A stretch of DNA of 64,000 bases from Blastocatellia bacterium. Lineage in GTDB: Bacteria; Acidobacteriota; Blastocatellia; UBA7656; JADIYM01. The DNA is taken from contig JADIYM010000039.1 in NCBI GenBank assembly GCA_016705245.1, positions 62,001-126,000 of the forward strand, read 5' to 3'. Under the pieces are notes generated by a model, which saw only the letters and a list, made by a program, of their open reading frames with translations, ran no database searches and was not told the DNA's origin. The position numbers and the translations under genes are program-made. Positions 34,055-44,200 of the stretch are shown here, piece by piece. Position 1 is the stretch's first letter, and the number at the start of each line of letters is the position of its first letter.

Positions 34055-35410
34055 ATGAGCCGCTTACCCAGTCCGATCCCGAACCGACGCCGGCGGCTTT
34101 CAGCCGCGATTCTCCACGTCATCGTACTGACGATCGCCTTCCTGCCCGTCGCCTCCATCGGTGCGTCGCCGGTGCAGGATACGTCCCTCAAGCGCGACAC
34201 GTTGCTCAACGGCCTCCAGGTCCGTTCGGTGCGTGCCGCCGGCGACCGCGTGTCGGTCGTCAGCGTCGTTCGTGCCGGAGCGATGTTCGATCCGGCCGGC
34301 CGAAGCGGTCTCGCCCGCATGACGGCCGGGCTGCTATTTGCGGGGGCGGGCTCATACACCGGGGAGCGAATGCGCGCGGAGCTCGAGAACGCCGGGGCAA
34401 GCTTGACCGTCGACACGACGTGGGATGCAACGTGGATCGAAGCCTCGGCGCCGCCCGAAAAACTCTCGGTGCTCCTCGATGTCGTGAGCCTCGCACTGAC
34501 GGCGCCGAAGTTCGCGCCTGAGGACGTTGCAGCGGCGAAGACGACCTTCGCTGGCCGCGCCGCGGCTGAGCTCGACGATCCCGTCGGCGCCGCCGAGCGC
34601 GGCGTGGCGCGCGTGCTCTACGGCAAGCACACCTACGGGCGCGCGATCGACGGAGATCCCGCATCGATCACGGCGATCGACGTGGCCGACGTGAAGCTCT
34701 TTTACCAGAAGTTCTACGGTGCAAACACGACCGTGCTCTCGATCGCGGGACCGACGGATCCGGTTGCCGCCATGGCGCTCGTGAAGCCGCGATTCGGGCG
34801 CTACCTGAAGCGTGCAATCGTGCCGGCGACGTTCCGTCCGCCCGCTCCAGTCGCCGCGACGCGCGTGTACGTGGTCGATCGTCCCACGCCGCCGGGCGCG
34901 GACGTCCGGATCGCCACGCTGGTACCGGGTCGGTCGGCCCCAACTCTCGCGGCCACGAAGGCGCTTGCACCGCTCACACAGGGTGCCCTGGCGTCGAAAC
35001 TCGCCGGAGCGGAGGGACTGACCGTGCGCTTCGACGCACGGGCGCTACAGTCGCCGTTCGTCGTCGGCTTCCACGTCCAGACGGCTGGACTTGCAGATGC
35101 CATCGCGGGCGTTGGGGCGACCTACGAGGCGATGCGCGCGACACCGCCATCGACGGCGGGCGTGCGGTTCGACGAGGCGCCCGGGGGTTCGGCGGCTTCC
35201 GTCGCGCGCTCGGGCGCCGCGAGCGACTTCTACGTCATGCAGAAGTTGTCGCCAGATCCATGGAACTACCAGGTGTCGGACGCCGATATCCGGTCCGCAT
35301 CCCAGGCGGCATTGAGTCCGGCCCTGACGATAGTCATTGTCGGGAACTCTGCCGAGATCGCCGCGGCGCTCAAGGACAGGTATCAGGTCGAGCCGCTCGT
35401 GCTGCCATGA
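34055..35410 (+). CDS. Exported M16 (insulinase) family protein without the zinc motif
   Basis: 451 residues with a signal peptide (RRRRLSAAILHVIVLTIAFLPVASIGA). The M16 fold is recognised from LNGLQVRSVRAAGDRVSVVSVVRAGAMFDPAGRSGLARMTAGLLFAGAG and the later KFYGANTTVLSIAG. Active members have HxxEH at the position of GRSGLARM; here the ligands are absent, so this is a non-catalytic partner subunit or pseudoenzyme. Periplasmic M16 pairs usually combine one active and one inactive chain; the active partner is not in this window. Its TGA overlaps the menG start codon (ATGA), and the genes that follow are TldD/TldE. Confidence 0.8.
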   Translation: MSRLPSPIPNRRRRLSAAILHVIVLTIAFLPVASIGASPVQDTSLKRDTLLNGLQVRSVRAAGDRVSVVSVVRAGAMFDPAGRSGLARMTAGLLFAGAGSYTGERMRAELENAGASLTVDTTWDATWIEASAPPEKLSVLLDVVSLALTAPKFAPEDVAAAKTTFAGRAAAELDDPVGAAERGVARVLYGKHTYGRAIDGDPASITAIDVADVKLFYQKFYGANTTVLSIAGPTDPVAAMALVKPRFGRYLKRAIVPATFRPPAPVAATRVYVVDRPTPPGADVRIATLVPGRSAPTLAATKALAPLTQGALASKLAGAEGLTVRFDARALQSPFVVGFHVQTAGLADAIAGVGATYEAMRATPPSTAGVRFDEAPGGSAASVARSGAASDFYVMQKLSPDPWNYQVSDADIRSASQAALSPALTIVIVGNSAEIAAALKDRYQVEPLVLP

Positions 35411-36135
35411 ACGCCGAGACCGTCGGTCATCCCGAGAAGGCCGAGCGCGTTCGCGCGATGTTCGACCAGATCGCGCCACGGTACGATCTGCTCAACCACG
35501 TCCTTTCGCTCAATATCGACAAGCGATGGCGCGCACGTGTGACGCGCGAGCTTGCACCGGTCCTGTCGAAGCCTGACGCCCGGGCTCTCGACCTCTGCTG
35601 CGGGACCGGTGACCTGACGATCGCATTGCGGCGGGCATTCCCTGGATCGGATGTCGTCGGCCTGGACTTCAGCCGTCCGATGCTCGTACGCGCCGACCAG
35701 AAGTCGACGACGGATCCGCGTGTCTCGCTAGTCCAGGGCGACGCGACACGCGTACCGTTTCCGGACGGGGGGTTCGACGCAGTGACGATCGCCTTCGGGC
35801 TGCGCAATCTGACCTCGGTCGAAAGCGGCCTGTCAGAGATACGGCGGATGCTTGCTCCGGGCGGACGAGCCGTCATCCTCGAGTTTTCGCGGCCCGTGTT
35901 CCCGTTGCTTCGAGAAGCGTTTGGATTCTATTTTCATCAAATCCTGCCTCGAATCGGCGGAATCGTGTCGGGCTCGCGCGGCGCGTACACCTATCTGCCG
36001 AAATCCGTCGAGGAGTTTCCCGATCAGAAGGCGCTGTCCGGAATGATGGAAGACGCCGGTTTTGTTGGAATCCGTTTCCGAAACCTCAGCGGCGGCATCG
36101 CGGCGATGCACGTCGGCGATCGAAAGGCGACGTAA
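35407..36135 (+). CDS. menG: Demethylmenaquinone/ubiquinone methyltransferase
   Basis: SAM-dependent C-methyltransferase of the UbiE/MenG family; it makes menaquinone from demethylmenaquinone. 242 residues. Signatures: FDQIAPRYDLLNHVLSLNIDKRWR, SAM site ALDLCCGTGDLTIAL, GLDFSRPML, and AFGLRNLTSVESGLSEIRRMLAPGGRAVILEFSRP. The end (YLPKSVEEFPDQKALSGMMEDAGF) is also typical. It overlaps the M16-like gene by 4 nt and precedes tldD by 2 nt, so it is embedded in a proteolysis operon. With the bc complex at 28098-30065 this supports a menaquinone-based chain. Confidence 0.93.
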   Translation: MNAETVGHPEKAERVRAMFDQIAPRYDLLNHVLSLNIDKRWRARVTRELAPVLSKPDARALDLCCGTGDLTIALRRAFPGSDVVGLDFSRPMLVRADQKSTTDPRVSLVQGDATRVPFPDGGFDAVTIAFGLRNLTSVESGLSEIRRMLAPGGRAVILEFSRPVFPLLREAFGFYFHQILPRIGGIVSGSRGAYTYLPKSVEEFPDQKALSGMMEDAGFVGIRFRNLSGGIAAMHVGDRKAT

Positions 36136-36137
36136 CA

Positions 36138-37574
36138 ATGACCCGAGACGCCATCGAGTTCTATCGGGAACGCTTCGGGATCACGCCCGCTGACGTCGAC
36201 CGCCTGCTCGGGGTAGCGCTGGCTCGCGGAGGCGACTTTGCGGACCTCTACTTCGAGTACACGTCGACGGGAAGCGTCCAGTTCGAGGAGCAGATCGTCA
36301 AGACGGCGACGCGCTCGGTCCGTCAGGGGGTCGGCGTCCGTGTCGTAGTCGCCGAACGGACGGGTTTCGCCTACACCGACAGCATCGACGTGGGGTCGAT
36401 CGAGCGCGCGGCGCGCACCGCCTCGTCGATCGCCCGATCCGGCGGATCGACCGAGCCCGTCTCGGTAACGGTTTCCGGTCCGCCACGCGATCTCTATCCG
36501 GTCGAACTCTCGGCCACCGATGTCGACATAGCCGTGAAGATCGAAATGCTGCAGAACGCCGATGCAGCGGCCCGCGTCTACGACCGCCGCATCCGCGAAG
36601 TGCAGGCGGGCGTCACCGACGTCTTCAAGATCGTGATGATCGCGACGAGCGAGGGCGTCCTGACCGGCGACGTCCAGCCGATGGTGCGATTCGGCATTCA
36701 CTGCATCGCGGACGACGACGGGAATCGTCAGGTCGGACGTTCCGGCGGAGGCGGGCGGTGCGGGCTCGACCATTTCGTCGGCGGCGATTCTCCCGAGGCG
36801 TATGCGGCCGACGCGGCGCGTCAGGCCATCGGGCAGATCGAGGCCGTCGAGGCGCCGTCCGGCACGATGGAAGTCGTCCTTGGCAACGGCTGGCCCGGCA
36901 TCCTCCTTCACGAAGCCGTGGGACACGGTCTCGAAGCCGATTTCAATCGAAAGGGCACGTCGGCATTTTCGGGACTCATCGGCTCGCGCGTTGCCTCGGA
37001 TCTGTGCACGGTCGTCGACGATGGCACGATCCCGGGTCGCCGGGGCTCGCTGAACGTCGACGACGAGGGCCACGCCACGAGCTCGACCGTGCTCATCGAG
37101 AAGGGAATCCTGCGCGGCTACATCAACGATCGTCTCAACGCGGGACTGCTCGGGGTTGCGAGAACCGGCAACGGACGCCGAGAGAGTTACCAGAGCATCC
37201 CGTATCCGCGCATGACGAACACGTTCATGCTCGCGGGGGAAGACGACCCCGCCGAAATCCTTCGCGGCGTGAAGCGCGGCCTCTACGCCGTGCAGTTCGG
37301 TGGCGGCCAGGTCGACATCACGAACGGGAAGTTCGTCTTCTCGGCGAGCGAGGCGTACCTGATCGAAGACGGAAAGGTGACGGCACCCGTACGTGGCGCC
37401 ACCCTGATCGGCAACGGTCCCGATGCCCTGACGAGGGTGACCGCGGTCGGTTCGGATCTGGCGCTCGATCCGGGAATCGGCATCTGCTCGAAGAACGGAC
37501 AGGGCATTCCCGTCGGCGTCGGCATGCCGACGATTCGAATCTCGGAGATGACCGTTGGTGGAACGAAAGGCTGA
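36138..37574 (+). CDS. tldD: TldD-type metallopeptidase subunit
   Basis: 478 residues. TldD carries the zinc-dependent protease site of the TldD/TldE heterodimer, which degrades unfolded peptides and trims modified peptides such as microcins. HEAVGHGLEADFNRKGTS holds the HExxxH zinc motif (~255-262), with a Cys later at DPGIGICSKNGQ. The segments NDRLNAGLLGVARTGNGRRESY and PRMTNTFMLAGEDDP are conserved. It starts 2 nt after menG, and tldE follows 27 nt later, so both subunits can be made from one transcript. Confidence 0.93.
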   Translation: MTRDAIEFYRERFGITPADVDRLLGVALARGGDFADLYFEYTSTGSVQFEEQIVKTATRSVRQGVGVRVVVAERTGFAYTDSIDVGSIERAARTASSIARSGGSTEPVSVTVSGPPRDLYPVELSATDVDIAVKIEMLQNADAAARVYDRRIREVQAGVTDVFKIVMIATSEGVLTGDVQPMVRFGIHCIADDDGNRQVGRSGGGGRCGLDHFVGGDSPEAYAADAARQAIGQIEAVEAPSGTMEVVLGNGWPGILLHEAVGHGLEADFNRKGTSAFSGLIGSRVASDLCTVVDDGTIPGRRGSLNVDDEGHATSSTVLIEKGILRGYINDRLNAGLLGVARTGNGRRESYQSIPYPRMTNTFMLAGEDDPAEILRGVKRGLYAVQFGGGQVDITNGKFVFSASEAYLIEDGKVTAPVRGATLIGNGPDALTRVTAVGSDLALDPGIGICSKNGQGIPVGVGMPTIRISEMTVGGTKG

Positions 37575-37601
37575 GGCCGGCTGGCGAAGCGCGCACATCC
37601 G

Positions 37602-38948
37602 ATGACGATCGACACCCAACTTGCCGGCGACATCGTGGCGCGTTGCCTGAAGCGTGGCGCGACTGCGGTCGAGGTAATCGCGCGAGAAGAGACCGAGTTC
37701 TCGGTCTCGGTCCGACTCGGCGAAATCGACACTCTCACCGAGGCCGATTCTTCGGCACTCGGACTGCGGGTGCTCGTCGACGGCCGGCAGGCGTCGGTCT
37801 CGACGTCGGATTACCGCGGACCGTCGATCGATGCGCTCATCGACGAAGCGCTCACGCTGGCTCGCGCAACGTCGGTGGACGAGTCGGCCGACCTGCCAGA
37901 GGCCTCGGCGATGGCGACCGAGTTTCCGGACCTCGAGTTGTACGATCCGGCAATCGCGGCGTTGTCGGCCGATGCTCGCATCGACATGGCGCTGCGCGCC
38001 GAAGCTGCGGCGCGCGACGAGGATCCGCGCATCACGAACTTCGACCGCGGCGGACTGGGAACGACGGTCGGCCGCACCGTCTTCGCGAACTCGCTCGGAT
38101 TCGCCGGATCCTACGACTCGACGATGATCTCGATTTCGGCGATCCCGGTCGCGACCGATGGCGACCAGATGCAGCGCGACTCGTGGTACGACCGGCGGCG
38201 GACGCTCGCCGAGCTCGAGACGCCCGAGTCGATCGGTCAGCGGGCCGCGCGGCGGACGCTGCGCAGGCTTGGCGCCCGCAAGGCGGAGAGCTGCGAGGTC
38301 CCGATCGTCTTCGAGCCGATGATCGCCCGCGACCTTCTCGGCACTATTTTCTCGGCGTGTTCGGGCGAGTCAATTTTCCGGAAGGCTTCGCTCTTCGCCG
38401 ATCACCTCGGCGAACGCGTCGGGGCGGCTGGACTTAACGTCATCGACGACGGCCGCATTCGGCGCGGCATCGGCTCGCGGCCCTTCGACGGCGAAGGCCT
38501 GCCGACGCGTCGAACGGTGGTGATCCGCGACGGCGTGCTCGAGAGCTTTCTGCTCAACACGTACACGGGTAGGAAACTCGGAATGCGGTCTACGGGGAAC
38601 GCGACGCGCGGCCTGGTCGGGCAGGCGTCGGTCGGCACGGGGAACCTGTTCGTTGAACCCGGAGTCCAAGGACCCGATGCGATATTGCGCTCCGTCAAGC
38701 GGGGATTTCTCGTCACCGAGCTAATGGGGTTTGGCGTGAACATCGTGAACGGCGATTATTCACGCGGGGCTGCCGGTTTGTGGATCGAAGACGGCGAGAT
38801 CGCGTATCCGGTCGAGGAAGTGACGATCGCTGGCAATCTGAAGGATATGCTCGCCGGTATCGAGATGGTCGGCAGTGATCTGGAGTTTCGTGGCCGATTG
38901 GCGGCGCCGACGCTGCGGATCGCGAAAATGGCGGTGAGCGGCCGTTGA
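37602..38948 (+). CDS. tldE: TldE/PmbA-type partner subunit
   Basis: 448 residues, the non-metal partner of TldD. Visible family features: early EVIAREETEFSVSVRLGEIDTLTEADSSALGLRV, the middle region ARDLLGTIFSACSGESIFRKASLFADHLGERV, and the end NTYTGRKLGMRSTGNATRG and GVNIVNGDYSRGAAGLWIEDGEIAYPVEEVTIAGNL. There is no HExxxH, as expected for TldE. It lies immediately downstream of tldD on the same strand. Confidence 0.93.
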   Translation: MTIDTQLAGDIVARCLKRGATAVEVIAREETEFSVSVRLGEIDTLTEADSSALGLRVLVDGRQASVSTSDYRGPSIDALIDEALTLARATSVDESADLPEASAMATEFPDLELYDPAIAALSADARIDMALRAEAAARDEDPRITNFDRGGLGTTVGRTVFANSLGFAGSYDSTMISISAIPVATDGDQMQRDSWYDRRRTLAELETPESIGQRAARRTLRRLGARKAESCEVPIVFEPMIARDLLGTIFSACSGESIFRKASLFADHLGERVGAAGLNVIDDGRIRRGIGSRPFDGEGLPTRRTVVIRDGVLESFLLNTYTGRKLGMRSTGNATRGLVGQASVGTGNLFVEPGVQGPDAILRSVKRGFLVTELMGFGVNIVNGDYSRGAAGLWIEDGEIAYPVEEVTIAGNLKDMLAGIEMVGSDLEFRGRLAAPTLRIAKMAVSGR

Positions 38949-38972
38949 ACGGTCGGGAGTGAAAATCGACAC

Positions 38973-39488
38973 ATGTTCAGCAACACTGAAGACACGGGCC
39001 ACAAGAATCGGACGCGGGCGATCATGCTGGCTGCGGGGATCCTGGTCGTCGCGGTGGCTGCCGTCATCATCGTCTACAGCGCGCGCCAGGCTCCCGAGCC
39101 CGGAGCCTCACCGGTGCAGGCGCAGGGGCTGCCGAATGCGAAAAGAGCCGGCGACCCGGAGTTCGAGAAGTACAAGGGGCTCGTGAGCCTCGTGAACAAG
39201 AAGTTCTTCACCCAGGCGAACATGCTCGGACAACGCCAGGCTCTGGCGAAGGGCGACATCGCGAACTTCACGGACCGCGTGATCCTCGGCGTGGAACTGC
39301 GAGGGAAAGTGATTGGGAAGGATGGGTCTGTCCTGGCTACCGTGCTTGCGTCGCCGGTTCCGAAGGTCTACGAGAAGATCTTGCCTGGCGGGTCGGTACC
39401 GTACTCGGTGACGATCGACGGAGTGCCGCAGAAGGCGGAGCTCGACGACATCACGCTCGAACTCGAGGGGCTCGTTTTCGGGGAGTGA
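38973..39488 (+). CDS. Single-pass membrane protein with beta-rich exported domain
   Basis: 171 residues. A charged N-terminus precedes one TM helix (AIMLAAGILVVAVAAVIIVYS, ~17-37). The exported part has KYKGLVSLVNKKFFTQANMLGQRQALAKGDIANFTDRVILGVELRGKV and SVPYSVTIDGVPQKAELDDITLELEGL, a beta-sandwich-like pattern resembling FxLYD or DUF2393-type domains. No catalytic motif. It follows tldE by 24 nt and may be part of that operon. Function unknown. Confidence 0.7.
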   Translation: MFSNTEDTGHKNRTRAIMLAAGILVVAVAAVIIVYSARQAPEPGASPVQAQGLPNAKRAGDPEFEKYKGLVSLVNKKFFTQANMLGQRQALAKGDIANFTDRVILGVELRGKVIGKDGSVLATVLASPVPKVYEKILPGGSVPYSVTIDGVPQKAELDDITLELEGLVFGE

Positions 39489-39491
39489 AGA

Positions 39492-39612
39492 ATTGCGCGC
39501 AAAGGCGCAGAGGCGCAAAGGAGACCAGCAAATGGATTTCGGGTCATTGTCGCTGCCGGCGCCCACCCAACCGTACATTCACCTTTCCTGACCAATCCTT
39601 GGCGCCTTTGCC
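39492..39612. repeat. Family B repeat, decayed (one full arm, one partial)
   Basis: Left arm of GCGCAAAG/GCGCAGAG units at 39494-39520; only a short matching stretch GGCGCCTTTGCC remains at 39601-39612. It fills the gap between the membrane protein and glutamine synthetase genes. Confidence 0.65.
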
Positions 39613-39651
39613 AATCCTCAATTCATTCGCACTGCACAGCAGGTTCACGCA

Positions 39652-41142
39652 TTGAACAATCAAATCGCCCTCAACCCCAACCGTCTGATCAAGGCACTCG
39701 GCAAGCTGCCGGCCGAGTTCACGAGAGCCGACATCATCCGGTTCGTCGAGCAAAACGACATCCGGATGTTGAACTTCCGGTACGTCGCTGGCGACGGCCG
39801 GCTGAAGAAGCTCAACTTCGTCATCAACAGCAAGGCGCACCTCGACAGGGTTCTCGCAATGGGCGAGCGCGTCGACGGGTCGAGCCTCTTTCCGTTCGTC
39901 GCCGCCGATTCGAGCGACCTGTACGTCGTGCCGCGGTTCCGATCCGCGTTCGTCAACCCGTTCGCCGACTTGCCGACGCTCGACCTCATCTGCTCTTTCT
40001 ATGACAACCGCGGCGAACCGCTGGAGAGCGCTCCCGAGTACATCGTGCGAAAGGCCCAGTCAGCGCTGACCGAGCGCACCGGCCTCGTCATGGAGGCGCT
40101 CGGAGAGCTCGAGTACTACCTCTTCTCTGAGATCGACACGATCTACCCGATCGTCGAGCAGAAGGGCTACCACGAGTCTCACCCGTTCTCGAAATGGGGG
40201 CTCGTCCGCCGCGAGGTCATGCAGCTCGTAAGCGAGATGGGGGGAACCATCAAGTACGGGCACGCCGAGGTTGGCAACATCATCAGCGACGACCTCGAGA
40301 TGGTGCAGCACGAGATCGAGTTCCTTCCGGCGCCGATCGAGGATGCCGCCGATCAGCTCGTGACGGCGAAGTGGGCAATCAGGGAAGTCGCCTACCGGCA
40401 CGGGCTGGAGGTGAGTTTTGCGCCAAAGATCATCGTGGGGCAGGCCGGCAGCGGGATGCACGTGCACACGCGATTCACGAAGGACGGTGTGAACGTGATG
40501 GCTGACGACGGGGGACTGACGGACACGGCGAAGAAGGTGATCGCCGGTTACCTGCTGTGTTCCAAGTCGCTGACGGCCTTCGGCAACACGGTCCCGACGT
40601 CGTTTCTGCGACTCGTCCCGCACCAGGAGGCACCGACCAGCATCTGCTGGGGCGACCGGAACCGGTCGGTGCTCGTGCGCGTGCCGCTCGGCTGGCAGGG
40701 CGTCGGCGACCGGATGCTCCGCCACGCCAATCCCCTCGAGCCCGCTGACAGCAACGTCCGGATCGAAAACAACCAGACGGTCGAGCTGCGAAGTCCCGAT
40801 GGCAGCGCGAACGTGTACATGCTGCTTGCCGGGATGGCGGTGGCGGCCCGGCACGGGCTCGAGCATCCGGACGCCCTGGGGATTGCCGAGAGGCTCTACG
40901 TGAAGGCCGACGCGTCGAAGGTGGAAGGGCTCGAGCAGCTGCCGGCGTCGTGCTCTGAGTCGGCGGACGGTCTCGAGGCGGATCGCGCGCGTTACGAGGA
41001 CGGGGGTGTGTTCCCGGCCGGCCTCATCGACGCGATCATCGGGCGGCTGAAGAGCTACGACGATCTGAATCTGAGTGAGCGTCTGGTGGGAGACTCCGAG
41101 TCGCTGAAGGCGCTGGTGAGCGAGCATCTGCATTGCGGGTAG
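39652..41142 (+). CDS. glnA: Glutamine synthetase
   Basis: ATP-dependent amidation of glutamate. 496 residues, beginning at TTG 39652 (no ATG fits before FVEQNDIRMLNFRYV; no strong Shine-Dalgarno). The beta-grasp domain is followed by the catalytic barrel: NPFADLPTLDLICSFYD, metal-binding EALGELEYYLF, GHAEVGNIISDDLEMVQHEIEF, GSGMHVHTRF, and RLVPHQEAPTSICWGDRNRSVLVRVP. No adenylylation-loop tyrosine context (NLYDLP) is recognised near the end. It is convergent with the VWA gene; a hairpin repeat sits between. The family is firm; the subtype is not. Confidence 0.88.
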   Translation: MNNQIALNPNRLIKALGKLPAEFTRADIIRFVEQNDIRMLNFRYVAGDGRLKKLNFVINSKAHLDRVLAMGERVDGSSLFPFVAADSSDLYVVPRFRSAFVNPFADLPTLDLICSFYDNRGEPLESAPEYIVRKAQSALTERTGLVMEALGELEYYLFSEIDTIYPIVEQKGYHESHPFSKWGLVRREVMQLVSEMGGTIKYGHAEVGNIISDDLEMVQHEIEFLPAPIEDAADQLVTAKWAIREVAYRHGLEVSFAPKIIVGQAGSGMHVHTRFTKDGVNVMADDGGLTDTAKKVIAGYLLCSKSLTAFGNTVPTSFLRLVPHQEAPTSICWGDRNRSVLVRVPLGWQGVGDRMLRHANPLEPADSNVRIENNQTVELRSPDGSANVYMLLAGMAVAARHGLEHPDALGIAERLYVKADASKVEGLEQLPASCSESADGLEADRARYEDGGVFPAGLIDAIIGRLKSYDDLNLSERLVGDSESLKALVSEHLHCG

Positions 41143-41146
41143 GGAA

Positions 41147-41237
41147 GAAGCTCGCGCAAAGGCGCAAAGGCGCAAAGGCAGAACTAGAATTCAGGATGTC
41201 GTTTTTCCTTTGCGTCTTTGCGCCTTTGCGCAAATTA
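41147..41237. repeat. Family B hairpin repeat between convergent genes
   Basis: Left arm 41151-41179 contains three exact tandem 8-mers GCGCAAAG; the right arm (41206-41235) is its complement with one variation. It starts just after the glnA stop and ends ~23 nt from the VWA stop, as a shared terminator would. Confidence 0.9.
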
Positions 41238-41259
41238 CCCCTGTTCCCCGTTCCGTCCG

Positions 41260-44200
41260 TCACGTCGTCAACCGCCTGTAGATCGCCGGCATGCGCTCCG
41301 GCAGGCTCATCACGTCGTCGATGATCGTGTACCCCACCTCCCCGTACATGTCCTTCAGCTGATCCTCGCTCTCGCGATCGATCGTGATGCAGAACGGCGT
41401 GATCCCCGACCGCTTCGCCTCGCGCAGCGCCATTTTCGTATCTTCACGCGCATACCGGCTGTCGCCGTAGTCGTGATCGTAGGGCCGACCGTCGCTCAGC
41501 ACGACGAGCAGCCGCGTACGCGCCTGCTGCGCCTTCAGCTTCGCCACCGAATGCCTTATCGCCGTGCCGAGCCTCGTGTTGTTGTGGTAGCTGATCCCGC
41601 CGATACGGCGCTCGACGTCGCTCGAATACGCCTCGCCAAAGTCCTTGAACACATGGAACTTCACGTTGCGCCGGCCCTCGCTCGTGAACCCGTGCATTGC
41701 GTACGCATCGCCCACTGCTTCGAGCGCTTCGCTCATCAGCACGAGGCCTTCCTTCTCGATGTCGATGATTCGCCGACCCGGGTGCGAATACGGCTGGTTC
41801 GGCACTCGACTGATGGACCGGGCCGTCGAGCTCGACATGTCGAGCAGAAACGAGACGGCCACGTCGCGCTGGCGCCTGAGCTTCCGCGTGTAGAGCCGCT
41901 CGTCGACGCGTCCGGTCGCCCGGCGATCGATCGCGAAGTCGATGACCTGTTGCAGGTCGTACTCCTCGCCGTCCACTTCGCCGCGAATGCGCTGCAGGTG
42001 CTCGGGTCGCATGAGCTGGAACTGGTGCCGGATGCTCGAGATCACGCCCGAATACCTGGACCTCGCTAGCTCGACGAAACTGCGACTGCCGCGCGTGCCC
42101 TGCCGCTCGATGATTCGGCACCAACCGACGCGCGAGTCGCCCAGCTCGCGATCCCATTCGTCGTAGCTGAACGCGAGATCGCCGCTCTCGAGGTCCTGCT
42201 CCGGAGCGTCGATCGCCGGCGAGTTCCATGCGGATTCGATGTCGGAGTCCGCGGCTTCCGGCGAAGTCTGGCTCCAGTGCGAAACGCGTTCGGACTGGTC
42301 GGATGCCGCCTGCCGGCTCTGTCGCGTCGGCGCATCCGCGTCGGACGATCGTTCGGAATCGAGCTCGTCGCCGGCGTCGCTGCCCGGAGCGCTTCCTTCG
42401 GTTCGCTGCCCGCCTGAGTCGGCCTCGAGCCGCAGCACCATTCCGTAGATCCGCGCCGTCGCATTGAGCGTGTCGCCTACGGTCGCATCGGGTTTGAGGA
42501 CCGAGTCGACGACGACCTGTTCGAGCTCGCCGGCAAGTCGCGCGTACAGGTTCTTGGCGTCGGGACGGATGCCGCCGCCGATGGCCGCCTGTAGTAGCAG
42601 TTCGTGGAGTGCGGCTTCGGGGCCCATGCCGTCCACCGGCGGGCGCGAGGTGAAGAACCTTTCGCGAATGAAGTCGAGGTCACGCCGAAGTCCGCGATAC
42701 GTCGCCCGCAGCCACGTGTCGATACGGCCGTTCTCGAGCGTCGTGAAGATCCGCCGCGCAAGAGCACCATCCGGAAAATACTTGAGCACGTCGGCGTAAC
42801 CGTAAGTGCCGCGCAGTCGCACCGCCTTTCGGCCCGTGGCGGTCAATCGTTCACGGACGGCAGCCGCCGCAGCCTGAAGGTCGTCGGTGGATCGATCGTA
42901 CGTGCCGAACTCGATCTGACCGGCGCCGTGGGCGGCGAGAACCTTGAAGAGACGGAAGTTTTCGTCGTCGGTAGCAAAGGCCTCGACGACCGAAGGCAGA
43001 TAGACGATTGAGCCGTCGCCGATGGTCGACTCTTCGGGCACGTCGGCTACCGAGGCGATCTGCAGTTGACGTCCGGTCAATCCTTCGACGTAGAGCTTGA
43101 GCGTGTGGCCGACCTCGTCGAGCGTCAACCCTCCTTCACGCTCGCGAAGCGCATCGTGGCTGCCGCGCGATTCGAGCGCGAAGTAGGCCTGTAACTGCCG
43201 TGGGTTGCCGTCGATGAGACGGAGCCCGTCCACTGCCCACGATCGAAATTGCTGCATCGATGCCGTCGCGAGGGCTCGCGGAGCAGCGCGGAAACACTCG
43301 ACCGCCGCCTGCGGCGACCGTTCGCCGAGGGAGGCGACAATCGAGAGCACGTCGAGGACGAGAGCAGTTCCGGAAGCACTCTCGCGCCGGCGCAGTTCGG
43401 CGATGACCGTCGGGCTGAACTTGAGGTAATGGTACGTCGCTGCGTTGCTGTGCAACGCGATCGCTCTTGTAAGGTCGCTCCAGCGCTCGTAGGTTGCGGC
43501 ATCGGCGACATGGAGGATCGTGCCGCCGGCAACGAAGTACTGCAGCGCGACGCTGCCCGAGCGGTCGAGGTACTGTTCGGTCTCATCGAACAGGCGAACG
43601 ATCGAAGGAATGTCGTTCGACCTCAGCGCCGTCGGAATCTTCTTGAAAAAGTCGGTTGCCGTGCCGCCCGACCGGTGCGCCATTGCAGACGCGACGGCCG
43701 CCGCCCGGTGCGCGAGCAGGCCCGACGGGTCGAGACTGCGAAGGTGGGCGACTACGTCCGGAGCTTCGGCGAGGAGCTCGCCGCTGTGCTTCACGGAGTG
43801 TCGCGCGAGCTCGAGACAGACGGCCAGAATCTCGGCCGCGAGCCGCTCGTCGTCAACGCGCTCGATCATTTCCGGCGCAAAGCGGAACGACTCGAGCGCT
43901 GTGCGATTCGAAAGCGAAGCCTGCTTGCCGACGAATTGCAGCAGGAGCAGGCGCTTGGGCTGTGGAACGCGTTCGAGCACCTCGGCCGAGGACACGAAAA
44001 AGTCGACGGCGACCTCCGGATTTCCCTTCGTCAACTGTGCGCCTACGTCGCCCCAGACACGAAGCTCGTCGGCGGTGAAAAAGGGCGCGACATCGGGGGC
44101 GGCGCGCAGGAGCTCGAGCGCGGGGCGAACCGAGATTCCGGCAATGTGGACTGCAAGGTCGACGGCGGCCCGGGCGTGATCGGCGGGAAGCCGAAAGAGC

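Noticed and set aside
34300..34400. Active-site HxxEH in the M16 protein
   Set aside because: The expected segment reads GRSGLARM; no zinc ligands present, so it is called non-catalytic.
36758..38437. A 559-codon open frame across tldD and tldE
   Set aside because: Arg-rich, with no motif, and overlaps two confident genes in another frame; a GC-rich shadow frame.
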